64,000 nt of DNA, taken from the NCBI GenBank assembly GCA_002897115.2, contig BCIH01000001.1, forward strand, positions 1,696,267 through 1,760,266, in the 5' to 3' direction. The translations under genes and the position numbers were made by a program. The notes beneath the pieces are model-generated. The model was not told where the DNA came from and made no database searches. It was given only the letters and a program-made list of their open reading frames with translations. The DNA is from Prototheca cutis. Lineage: Eukaryota > Chlorophyta > Trebouxiophyceae > Chlorellales > Chlorellaceae. Numbering within the stretch: the stretch's first letter is position 1; every line of letters begins with the position of its first letter. Shown here in pieces: positions 1-11,200 of the stretch.

Positions 1-207
1 GGCCTGGGCCCTCTGGAAGGCATTCTCGGGGCAGCCCGCAAACACACGCTGGAACAGCCCCGGGTTGCGCGGCGCAGCGTTGCTGCACGGAAACATTGAT
101 TGGTTGTTAAGAACGATGGCTGTTGCTATCGTTTGCGTTTTTGGATGTGCTGCCATCGTGGGTGCTGTGGATGGATAGAACCCGCCACACCGCCTCCGGC
201 CCCCCCA

Positions 208-260
<53 letters not shown>

Positions 261-1217
261 GCAGCACTGACCTGAGGTGATATGCTGGGGCCGGGAGCCA
301 GACGAGCATGTAATCGGCAACCAGGGCCATGAGGACGTTGGCCAGAACAAAGTCCATCTGGTCGTGAAAGTCCTTGCCGCGCTTGGTGTACTCGGCCATG
401 ACCTTCATGGTCAGGCCGATGCCCAGCTCGATCCCCACCTTGATCAAAAAGTTGGGGTCTGCCAGCAGCCGCGCACGGAAGGCAGGNAAACTCATCAGCC
501 ACGCCAGGAGCGGGGACTTGGCCATGCTCAAATACCGCGCCAGAACCTCCTCCGAGATCCGCCCACTCGTGATCGCTGCTGCAACCTCTGCATCAAGATT
601 TTGAGGGGGGAGGGGTCAAGTGTGTGCACTGGTTTAGTGTTGGCGTGTTCGTGTATGTGTAGGCTAGGGCAGTGGGGTTGGCAATACTTGAAGGGGGTTT
701 GGGGACAGACGCATTTTATGGTGGGGGGAGCGTCGACGCATCCAAATCTGCGGGCACTGACTGTTCCCACTGGCCCCAGGCTGAGGCAACCTTGCAGCTC
801 ATGCACATGAACCATGAGATCCCCCCCCCAAATTCCGATGGCATGGCCATGATCACGGCCACAGCCCACAACCAACGCTCACGCACCGGCAGGGAGGCCA
901 GAGGTGGATGCCTTGCCCGCCAGGAGCAGGGCAGCAGTGGCGGTGGGGTCCCGGCCATCATCGCCACTGTTGCCATCATCGCCGCCGCGCCCAAAGCCGG
1001 AAGATCCTCCGTTGCCCCCTGGAGGGACGCCGCCATGGCTGGGCACGGCGCCAGAGTGCGCGCGGGTAGGCACCGGACGCCGCCCCAGCGGCCCCGAAGG
1101 ACGGCTCACAGGCCGAACCAAAAAGGCCCTGGCCTGGCCCATGTGCACGGTATTTGTCAAACCCAATGCGTGGCGGGAGCCGACGCCCTGTATAGGGCCA
1201 GCTCTGTGCAGCACCAT
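1..1217 (-). CDS. RETICULATA-related (RER/DUF3411) plastid membrane protein, 3' end outside window
   Basis: Exons on the minus strand: 1217-887, 587-272 and 82-1 (continues off the left edge). Phases rejoin exactly. The N-terminus (start ATG 1217) is basic and S/P-rich like a chloroplast transit peptide and is followed by a Gly/Asp-rich stretch (GGNGGSSGFGRGGDDGN), a hallmark of RETICULATA-related proteins. Exon 2 contains the conserved block with LLADPNFLIKVGIELG, then MDFVLANVLMALVADYMLVW and the LPAP motif. Exon 3 gives FQRVFAGCPENAF, matching the FxxGCPDNAFQ motif of the family. Known family members sit in the chloroplast envelope and affect leaf reticulation and plastid metabolism; the biochemical activity is not established. 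Intron 2 holds a (CA)n tract. Confidence in family is high; the C-terminal part is not in the window. Confidence 0.9.
208..258. repeat. (CA)n microsatellite in RETICULATA-like intron 2
   Basis: About 25 uninterrupted CA units between exons 2 and 3 of the RETICULATA-related gene. It reads as TG repeats in the sense direction. Confidence 0.98.
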
Positions 1218-2728
1218 GGCTGATACCTCGACCTGCCACGCGAGGGTTTCACCAGTGGGTCCCGCTTGACACCTCGCAGCGGCCTTTCAGATGCACAGGT
1301 CAACAGTACATGCAGTTTTGGAAAAATGAATAATGGTACCCCGCTTGGGCCAAGGAGAGGCGATGTGGAAAACAGTGGCCACCAATGTCCGTGCGTGCGA
1401 GAATACCCGACCCACGTGGCCCTGCAAAAGTGTGTGCGCGGCCACGTTGGGATACGCGCAGACTGGGTAGCCAGAGTCTTGACTGACATGACACGCCCTG
1501 GTTGCACAGCCATGCGCAGTTTAGCAGGCACAAGTCAACTTGAAGTTCCAACAAACAACGCTGCATGGTTTACAAGCGGTAACTAGAGACGGGGGTTTCA
1601 ACATTGTCACCAACTGGAAGCAGTTGGTCAAAGTCTTTGGTCAGCACAAGGTTTTGCTACAGCAAGCACCCATCTGCCCACCACGTAGCAAATTATCATT
1701 GTGCACCTGGCATAGGGTGTGCGCTTGTGGTTGGGAGAGATGGTGCAGGTGGGCTGACAGACAGCGTGGTATTGGCACGCAGCTGATCAAGCCGCCAGAG
1801 TTCTTCTCTGGCTGGGCAGTATGTCACATAGCAGTAGAACGTGGAAAAAATTCTTACCATCAGCACCAGGCCCAGCAGTGCACTGAGTATGCCATGCTGT
1901 TCGAGCACTCACAAGAAAAGTTGTGTGCCTCCAGGCTTGGCACTATCACCTGGTGAGACTGGTCATCATATGCGAAATGAACCGTGACAATGCTCTGCGA
2001 GATGCTGTTGTGGACGGGACAAATGGGTGGTACACCTTGAAATTGTGTCGTCCAACCACCGTCTGACATTCTCATGTTGGCTGCTCGCTCCCACAGGGTT
2101 GAGTATTGCAGGGTCTTGGGCCCCGTTAAACCAAAAGAAAGTCGGGAAAGTTGGAAAAGTTCGTCATTCCAACGCTGCGGCGTAATCTTCCTGTTCTTTG
2201 CGGCACTGGGGTTCCTAGGGGATCTGACGTGCTGGGGGAGATCCACGTGGAACCCTCGTGGCAGGTTTGATCCAAAACCCATCCCCGGGAGAAGGGGTCG
2301 GCGCGAGTCCGACAGCCAATTTTCAGGTTCCCGCACTGGCAAGCGGTTCACACACTCCATTACAAATAACTCGCTCTCCTTTCGTTTGCTGTTGGCTCCC
2401 CCTTTTGGCCCCTTTTGGCGTGGGGCTACAGTTCTTGTTCATTTGGCGGCGGCACGCCGCCGCTGTGTAGCTCGGCACTGCGGTTCTCTCCAGAACACAG
2501 GGGCATATTTATCGCTTTAATATCTCAAGAGCTGTTCTAGCACCCTTGAGGGTTGCTCTTGTGCCTTTCTCTTCACGGCGCATTCGCCCGAGTGCAACCC
2601 TGCGCTGCCCGAGCTCGTGAGTCGGTGGGCTGAAGTACGAATGCTTGGGCCGGCGACTGTACCAGCGGCCACACCCCGTCATACGGTTTACTCGGTCGGT
2701 TGTACGTGCAGGCGCACAGCGATTCAAG
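1218..2728. other. Intergenic region, divergent promoters
   Basis: 1.5 kb between the starts of the RETICULATA-related gene (-) and the permease gene (+). No exon with family similarity or a consistent splice structure was found. Open frames exist (for example minus strand 2360-1860) but resemble no family I know. Because the flanking genes diverge, both promoters must lie here; no specific element could be identified. Confidence 0.6.
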
Positions 2729-4144
2729 ATGGCGGAGGTGACTGCGGCCGGTAGCCCTCGTAATTCGGGGCCCGTGGCTCGTGTGAGCACCCAGCTGGAC
2801 GACGCCGCGAGGCTGCGCCAGTTGGGCTACAAGCAGGAACTGTCTCGCGAACTCAGCCTACTCAAGAACGTGCGCGGGTGCTGCTCGGGGACAGTGTGTG
2901 GGCAGGGGAACTGGTGCTGCTGCTGCTGCTGCTGCTGAAGGAGGCCTGTCCACCCTTGTGGTCGGCGGAGTGGTGGTGGGGAGAAAGAACTTGGTGTTTC
3001 GTCCCGTGGGCACCTCACCCTGCCACCCGGAGCCACATAGTTTTCCGGCGAGATCCTGACAACTGTTTGTATTCTCGGCGCTGTCAATGGCAGGAACCCA
3101 CCACGTGCGCCAGCTCCCAACCCCCCCTCACATTCCCTGAACCCCTTTGCGCAGTTTGCGGTGTCGTTTGGCCTGCTGTCTATGCTGACGGGTCTCGGTG
3201 GCTTCTACACATATGGCTTCACGCACGGTGGCCCCGTGGCAGTGACGTGGGGCTGGCCGCTGGCTGTGACGATGACCCTGACAGTGGCCCTGCCCATGGC
3301 AGAGGTCTGCTCCGCGCTGCCCACATCCGGTGGCGTTTACTTCTGGGCGGGGACTCTGGGAGGAAAGAACGGCCCGCTCTTCTCCTGGATCACAGGCTGG
3401 TTCAACCTGCTGGGACAGGTGGGAATCACCGCGGGGGTCGAGTACACCGTGGTCATGTACCTCCAGCAAGTCATCTCCATCGCCACGGGATCCTTTTACG
3501 AGTTTACGCTGGCCCAGCAGTTTGCGCTTTACAGCGGATTCATCATCCTCCATGGTAAGCCCTTTTTTGGGGGGGGGGATTGTGCATGCAGGAAAGGGGG
3601 AACCATGAGACGTAGTGTCAGTCAGTTGTGAGTGCTTAGTCTCCCTGTCCGGAGAACTGTCGCAAGCAAGCAATTTACATGCAACCCTGCGGCACACAGG
3701 AACTGCTAATGCGATCAGTGTCAAGCTGCTCGGCTGGCTGAGTATCGCTTCCGTCTATTGGCATGTGAGTCAATGGGACTGGGTGGGTACGGCCAAGGTG
3801 ATGCCTGCGAGGTTGAGAAATCACAGGGCCCTTGTTCCTCGGTGACACGAACAGTCTGTGACACCAACCACCCATGGCTTCAGTAACAGACCCCCTACTC
3901 ATGTGATCGACCATGGCGCAGGTCATCGGCACGCTGGTGGTCGTCATAGGGCTGTTGGCCATCGCCCCCACCCACCAGAGCGCATCATTTGTGTTCACCG
4001 AGTTTATTGTAGGTGCTGGGGGGATCTGGTGGTTTGGCTTGTGCAGGTGGTGCTCACCCCCGTGGGCCCTGGTTTTTGAGTGACCGCCACTGATGGGAAC
4101 CGCCCAGCTGCCCATGATGTCCACGAAGCAGCCAGCACTCAAAC

Positions 4145-4230
<86 letters not shown>

Positions 4231-5719
4231 CCCCCCCAAAAAAACACAGCCTAATCCTGATACTGGTGTAAACAACCCTTTTTACTTGTTCTTGCTGGGC
4301 CTCCTGATGAGCCAGTGGGCCATGACCGGGTATGATACTTCCGCGCACATTGCTGAGGAAACAAAGAACGCCGCCGTCGCTGGTCCCGTGGGCCTGATCA
4401 TGGCCATCTGTGGCTCCTTCATCTGTGGCTGGATGTTCCTGCTCTCCCTCACCTTTTCCATCCAGAGCGAGCCCAACATTACTAACCCCGACACCATCTC
4501 CGGAGGTGTGTGTGTGTGGTGTTGGGGGGGGATGAAGGGGGAGTTGTAGAGAAGCGAGGGGAATGTGCACGCTGAACTCCCCCCCCCGGGACCAATGCCA
4601 AAACAATAATGAAACCAGTACTGAAACCCAACAGCTCCTCAAATATGCCGACCCGATGGCAGGGTACGCGACGTCCCAAATTTTCATTGACGCCTTTGCT
4701 GCCCGGTTCAATGGCAACTACAAGGGCGCACTGGCATTTATGCTTATTCTGTTTGGGGCGTCGAACTGGTGCGGCACCTTTTGCATCACGGCCAACTCTC
4801 GGATGCTGTACGCGTTCTCCCGCGACGACGGCATCCCCGGCGCGCGGTGGTGGAAGGTGGTCAACAAGAAGACCGACACGCCAGTCAACTCCATCATCGC
4901 CATGGCCTGCGCCGCCATCGCGTTGGGCTGCTCCCTCTTGGGCTCCACCGTCGCCTTTTCAGCCATGTCTTCTATCGGCGTCATCGGCATGTACATCTCC
5001 TATGGAATTCCCCAAATCCTGCGACTCACCGTCGCCCGCAAATGGTTTAAAAAGGTGCGTCTGTTGTGGGCGATAGTGTATGTGCATGTATGTTGAATAT
5101 GCTGTCAGACATCGCCTCAACATGCCGCGCAGCGGCGGGTGCACTGCTGGCCCCAGCCCCGCATCCCCCAACCCCACCCCACCCCCCAACATCCAAATGC
5201 ATAGGGACCATTCCACCTCGGACGCTTCTCGCACATCATTGGCTGGATTGGCGTTTTCTGGTGCTGCTTCATCACTGTGGTGTTTGCGCTGCCCAACCAG
5301 TACCCTGTCAACTCCCAGACGCTGAACTACGCCCCCGTGGCGGTCGGCGTGACGCTGCTCTTCTCCCTGGGCTGGTGGCTCCTGAGCGCCCGCAAGTGGT
5401 TCAAGGGCCCGGTCCGCAACGTCGATGTCGCTGTCAAGACGGCCTGCCTGGCCGAAGCTTACCAGGTGGGTACCCGTCTTTTGGGGCTTGTATGTGGGTA
5501 CCAGGACGCCGGAGACCCCTTTTTGTGAAGTGCTTTAGCTTTGTGCATGTGCAAACGGGCTTTCCAAATAGAACCATGTCGATGTCCTCATATGGCCCTT
5601 GTGGTAATCACACACATGTGCAGAGGGGCGAGCTGGATGATGGCAGCGAGTCCGACAAGAAAGAAACGGAGAGCACGGAAGGGGGAGACGTGGTCCCAGC
5701 CAACGCTGCGATGGTCTGA
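2729..5719 (+). CDS. Amino-acid permease, BAT1/GABA-permease type (APC superfamily)
   Basis: Eight exons: 2729-2869, 3155-3554, 3700-3764, 3922-4008, 4250-4507, 4635-5054, 5205-5465, 5624-5719. Sum 1728 nt, 575 residues. The LGYKQELSRELSLLKN lead, the FAVSFGLLSMLTGLGGFYTY first helix, the MTGYDTSAHIAEETKNA motif (consensus TGYDASAHMTEET) and the C-terminal LSARKWFKGPVRNVDV are diagnostic of plant BAT1-like amino-acid/GABA permeases, which have about 12 membrane helices and move amino acids across organelle or plasma membranes. Length is slightly above the ~516 residues of Arabidopsis BAT1 because of a charged, Ser/Glu-rich tail (ESDKKETESTEGGD). Intron 4 contains an 84-base C run directly upstream of exon 5, yet the acceptor CACAG just after it preserves the frame. 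Substrate and membrane location cannot be read from sequence. Confidence 0.93.
2913..2936 (+). repeat. (TGC)8 trinucleotide repeat in permease intron 1
   Basis: Perfect TGC/CTG repeat of eight units inside the first intron of the permease gene. Confidence 0.95.
4146..4237 (+). repeat. 84-base C homopolymer (plus 7 more C after one G)
   Basis: Positions 4146-4229 are C without interruption, followed by G4230 and C4231-4237. It lies in permease intron 4, ending 12 bases before exon 5. C is on the coding strand. Confidence 0.97.
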
Positions 5720-6249
5720 GTCGCAGGGCCCCGAACCCAGCCCCCCTTGGCAGCCTGAACAACCNNTCTGAAGAATTTGTGAGAAACATCATGCATATAG
5801 GTGGTGCCCTTGTCCTTGCTCCAATAGCNTCATTGGAAGATTCAGGATGCACGCGTGTCAGAGGATCTTCAGCCTCCTTGTCTGTCGCGCCCCTGGCCTT
5901 GGACCCAACCGCCACACTCCTGCTGAGCCGTCTGTTGTGGGAAATGAGATGCATTGACTGTACTGTATTCGTATGCGGACTTTTGATTCTGTAACTTCAA
6001 GAGTTTTGTGAGGTCTTGGGCTTGCATGACTGGGAAGGGGCAAGAGGTTTCTGGGCTGGCATTCGTTCGAGGTCGGAAGCACTGTCCACCGGATGTGGAT
6101 CCGTGCCAGACCAATCTCCAGGTCAAAAGGCAGCCCGGCAACAAACTTTGCAGCTGGTGTGCTCATTGTGACCGCATNTCTCAAACCCAATACGTGCTCT
6201 GAAAACATCTGATAGAACGCGAGCGAGTCCTACAATCCCTGGTCCCGTC
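5720..6249. other. Intergenic region
   Basis: 530 bp between the permease stop and the THUMP-protein start, same strand. It holds the permease 3' UTR and the next promoter. No coding exon recognised. Three ambiguous bases (5765-5766, 5829) are present. Confidence 0.6.
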
Positions 6250-7880
6250 ATGGCCGACAGCTCGGGCAGAAAGCGTGGCGGCGAGGCGCAGAGCAGATCC
6301 AACAAGAGGAAGTACTTCAAGAATACGGTGCGTTTGGTTCGTGAATGCATGGGAAGGGCCATCCCGCGGGCGGCCGGGGGCCGAGATTCTTGCGGACTCG
6401 ACACGGCGCCGCCGCCATGGCCGCGCTGCCCAACCTCACGTCCACCGCCTTCCGCGTGCAGAGCACACGGAAGGAGGGTATCCCGATGGGCAGTCGCGGC
6501 ATCCTCGTCTCCTGTGCTGGAGGCAAGGAGAATGTGGCAGCCAGGGAAGCCATAGACGTTTTCACGCAGGTTTGCCTTGTGTTGGGACATGACAGCAGGG
6601 GAGAGGGGACTGCTCTTGTGTGCATAGATGTACCCTGTTTGCGCATGGCGTGCACAGATGAATAGGTGTGACATAACCAAAAATTNACATCTGCTGCCCG
6701 GGTAGTCCTCTTGTTGCAGCTGTATGAGGCGGAGCATCCAGAGGCGGCCCAGGGCGCGGCCGCCGCGGCCCCCAAGGACGTTGCTGCGGCGCTGGCTCAG
6801 GAGCTTGCAGACCTGAAAGACAGCAAGAAGGCCCTGTTCTACTACCACCCCACGGGCATCCACTCGACGGTGTTTGTGGAGATCAAGTACGAGGGCAGCC
6901 CGGGGCCCCGGGAGCTGGTTACTCGGGCCTGCAAGCGGGCACAGGCCGAGGGCCGGGCTGGCACACGTCTGTGCAACCGCTTCTACCCCATNGAAAGCAC
7001 GTGCTATGCCAGTCTGGACAAGATCCGCGAAGCGGGTACGGCACTGGCAGCGGAGCACTTTCCCACCCCAGACGGCGAGTCTGTGAAAGGCATTCAGGCA
7101 AGGAAGCGTGGGATTNTGACATTTGGGGGGGGGAGGAGGGGNNTTTAGCACATGTCAGTACTTTGTCCAAACACCCAGCACAGATGCATGAGCACTCTAT
7201 GCTGTCATCATATCAACACCAACTTTCCGAACCCGGCTTTCAACAGTTTGCGGTGCAATATGAGCATCGAGCGGCGCCACAGGATCTGGACAGGATGGAT
7301 GTGATCAACGCCCTTGTCGACAACATCAGCACGGTACGAGCTTGTGGGGATGTTTGGCGGTGGTGTGCGTCAGTAGTGATCTTCCCCCGTGATTCCCAAC
7401 TTTTGGAGGTNGGGTCAATCTCAAGGGCGAGGAGTGAATCCGGGTGCTTCGCCACGCAAGCTGCCGGGTCCTGTGGTCATGGCATGAATGCNGCAAGCAG
7501 GGATGCATGAATGATGCACAATTCTCATGACAGGCCACCATTGACATGTCTGCGATTCCGCCCCCCAAATTCCTNCCCAGCCGCCGCACAAGGTCAACCT
7601 GTCTGCTCCCGACAAGACCATCCTTGTCAACGTGCTCAAGACAACCTGTGGTCTGGCCGTGGTGGGCGATTTCAAGCANCTCCTGCGGTATAACATCCGG
7701 CTGCTGGCGGAGCCGCCNGAGGCTGAGCAGCAGGACGATGCCGGCAACGCCGGCTCTGGCAAGTCGGCAACGGCAGAGCAAGCCAGTGAGGACAAGGACG
7801 CAGCGCCCGCTTCTCAGAATGAGGTTGCCGCGACGAGTGAAGAGGCAGAAGATACGAAGGATACCTCTGCAGCAGAGTGA
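6250..7880 (+). CDS. THUMP-domain protein, THUMPD1/Tan1 family (tRNA acetylation adaptor)
   Basis: Five exons: 6250-6327, 6462-6569, 6720-7097, 7247-7333, 7581-7880; 316 residues. The start MADSSGRKRGGEAQSRSNKR is followed by KRKYFKN and then GSRGILVSCAGGKENVAARE, matching the Tan1 N-terminal motif. A central acidic/Ala segment follows, then RLCNRFYP and the THUMP-type C-terminal part (FAVQYEHR, KTILVNVLKTTCGLAVVGDF, LLRYNIRLL). In yeast and human, Tan1/THUMPD1 partners the acetyltransferase Kre33/NAT10 to make ac4C12 in tRNA-Ser and tRNA-Leu. Intron 3 appears to use a GC donor (CAG|GCAAGG at 7098); the family block KGI(Q)F-V-Y-R is continuous only with that splice. The tail is rich in Glu, Ala and Ser. 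Several N bases fall in exons 3 and 5. Confidence 0.92.
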
Positions 7881-8241
7881 TGTCAACACCAGAATGTCCC
7901 TTCTGTCCGCAGGCACCAGCCAGGATTGATCACCCTCCGAATAGGGGCACGGGATAATTTGGCGCAATCAAGCTCTTCGATAAAACTGCCACAGGGGAAA
8001 AGACTGCTGTACTGATTCGATTCTTGTTAAATTTATTGCTACTTGATTGATCCATGCTCGAAAGGTGCAAGCGNGGCCCGGAACACCGTATATGGTCATG
8101 TCCGAACCTGAAATGATCCAGTGAGGCAGCGGACCTGGATAGCAAGGCAATCAGGCCCGTACACGGTTGCCATGTGACGCCCCATTTGGTTGATTTGTGT
8201 GTTGCCGGTGCTGATACGCACGTCACACTGCGGATGACGGG
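7881..8241. other. Intergenic region
   Basis: 361 bp between the THUMP protein stop and the polymerase kappa start, same strand. Nothing coding recognised. Confidence 0.6.
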
Positions 8242-11200
8242 ATGGAAAGGAATGCAGGAAGCTCCTCCGCTGGCGCTGCTGCACCCGTCCCGCCCACGCA
8301 GCTGGATGAGCCCATGGAGACTGTCTTCACAAATTTCAAGGCGGGCATGGAAGGGGTGGACAAAGAGCGCATCAAGTCCATCGTACATGAAATGTCAAAG
8401 GTGTGTGTGTGTGGTGTTGGGGGGGGNNNNNNNNNNNNNNNNNNNNNNNNNNNNNNNGGGGGGTCTGCTGCCCAGGGCCACCATCTTTGGAGGAGCAGGG
8501 TGGCATGTTTTTGATCCACAGGTGGAGATTGGCAGGGACCGGGGGAGAAGGCCAGCTTGGTACTCGTCGCACTGCACCCAAAGATGCATGTGCATGACTG
8601 ATCCACATCAAATATCCTATCCTCAAGGGCTCGGAGCACTACAAGAATGAGCAGCGCAAGATGGCGGCGACAGAGGCCAGGATCCAGCGCATGAAGGACG
8701 AAGCCGGTCGACTAANCCGGGATCAGCTCAAGGCCATGGAGAGGTCTGNCGCTTCTTGTGTTTGGGGTTGTGTTGGGCTACGTGGTGTTTGCTGGGCCTA
8801 AGACATGTCGGCAATGGGCAGAGCGTGGTTGTTTGGTGAATTGAAGGAGCCCCTGCATAATGTTGATCCTGACAAAGGTGCCTTGTGCAGAGCAACAGGA
8901 ATCAAGCCCTGCACACGGCAACCTCACCACACCGTCACATTCCCAAATTGTATACCTGCAGGGCCGCGGATGCAAGGCTGGCAGAGCTGATGGCCGGGCA
9001 AGAGTTGGGCCGCACGTGGCTTCACGTCGACATGGACGCATTCTTCGCCTCTGTTGCCGAACGCGATGATCCTCGACTGGTGTGCTATTTATTTATTTAT
9101 TTATTTATTTATTTTTTTTTTTTGGGGGGGGGGGGGGGGGGACGTGGAGAGCGGCAGCCGCAGGCCATGCATGTGTTTGTATGACCCAGATGCATTGGTG
9201 AGTGGTTGGACTGGGACCGAACGCATGCATGTGTGCATGCATCCCCTTGGAAGCCACTCCACCCAACCATCTGAGCCCCTGGATGATTTCACAGCGCAGC
9301 GTGCCTTTCGCGGTGGGAGGCATGGGCATGATAAGCACCGCCAACTACCTGGCACGACAGTACGGCGTCCGATCCGCGATGCCTGGTGCGGTGGATGTTT
9401 CCTTGTTGTCTTGCGCCAAGTACGTTTTGCAAAGTCTGACCCTGCTGAGCCGCTGGTTCATCTCGGGGGGTTCTGGTCAAATGGCGATGGGTATCCAATG
9501 CTTGGGCTCGTCGTAGGATTTATCGGCTTGAAGCTCTGTCCGACGTTGAAGTTTGTGAAGCCCGACTTTGCGAAGTACCAATCAGCGGCAGCCGAGACAA
9601 GGTGTGTTGCTGAGATGGTGGTGGCTGCGACCCGATGGATGTCCAGGGGGCAGTGCAGCCTCCCTCCCGGTGCAGGGCTTGCAAGTGAGCACTAGGGCGC
9701 CGGGGGTTTTTGAAACACGGCACGCTCATAACATGCATGCCGAAGTTTGCAGGCGAGTCTTTGAGGAGTATGACCCAGAATTTGAGGCGTTCAGCTTGGA
9801 TGAGGCCGGCCTGGACATCACAGAGTACTGTGCCACTCATGACATGACGGGTGAGTGGGTGGCCGTCGCCCTGTTTTGGATTGGGCAGCGTGACACAGCC
9901 AATGCAGGGCACAGCCGACCCCTGGCTGTTCCACACACGCGCCGTGTCCCTTCCACAAGCATGGTTGCAGGCTCCCAAGTCGCTGCGGACATCCGGAGCA
10001 AGGTGCAGGTGCAGACAAAGCTGACCTGCAGGTGGGCGGGGTTGTGGCTGATCAGCATGTGCATTGGGAGGAGGGCATACCTTGATGACTGACCCACCAG
10101 ACGCTCTCCAGGCCCATGATCAGTCAGCTGCACGAATTCCTTCTTTCCTTGTCAGTGTTGGCATTGCACCAAACCGAATGCTGGCCAAGATCTGTTCTGA
10201 CAAGAACAAGCCCAATGGACAGGTGTGTGACGATGACTGGCCGCGCGAGGCGCGGTCTGGCACGACATCACTCCGAATCAAGAGATTGCTTGTTTTTTGG
10301 CAATGAACAACGTGCTGTCCATGTCATTGGTCTATGTTTCAGAGCTCAATCTGGTTGCCTGCCTCTCCAATGGGACATGCAGTACGAACTGGAGGCAAGC
10401 TGTCAAGCGGTTCGGGCGTTTGTGGGTGCGCTGGACATTCGAAAGGTCCCTGGCATAGGAAAGGTGCGGGCGTTTGGATGGTGGCGCTGGCACATTATTG
10501 CTGCCGCATGGAGCGGGGGATGCAAACAAGCAGGTTATCACGTGGGGTGCACATGTTTGTGTGTATGGGGGGGGAGTCCGTGCGCTGCATCTTCCCATGC
10601 AAGGGTGGCGTCGTGTGTGAGCTCAGCTCCAGCAGCCCAGAGCGGTGGCAGGGCTTGCAACAGGCGCCCCAGCACCGGGTCCATTGGACATGATGCAACC
10701 ATATGCCACGCGGCACAGGTTACGGAGCACGTGCTGCGAGCATTTGACATCAGCACCTGCGCAGACATTCTGGAGAAGAGGTTTGATGTGCTTGTGAGGT
10801 GGCACTGTGGTTTGTCAGATAGAGCTTCTCAGAATGCGTAGTACACCAGCTCTCCACCAAGCTCTTGCCTGCACCATGTAGGGAATCCTGCTCTGCACAC
10901 CCCTCGATGCACAGGGCACTGATCATGGCCCTGTTCAGCAACACGTCATCCGAATATTTTTTCCGCGTGGCGCTGGGCCTGGGACGAACGCACCACACCC
11001 CACCGGTGGCAGAGGGCAGCGTGGGGAGGAAGGGCATCGGCTGCGAGCGAACTTTTAGGTGCTTATCATTGTTGTTGGGCCAGCCGGACGGTTAGTTGCC
11101 TTGATGACGTGGTGGGTTGGGAGGGAAAGGGGGGTGCATGCAGTGTATCGACCCAAACATGCACTGCAATTCCAGTGGTATGAATGCTTTACCCACATCG

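Noticed and set aside
1860..2360. 166-residue minus-strand open frame in the first intergenic region
   Set aside because: No family resemblance, no intron structure, and it is single-exon where real genes here are multi-exon.
3675..4271. Open frames through the C84 tract giving poly-Gly or poly-Pro proteins on both strands
   Set aside because: A homopolymer is open in every frame; the tract lies inside a well-supported intron.
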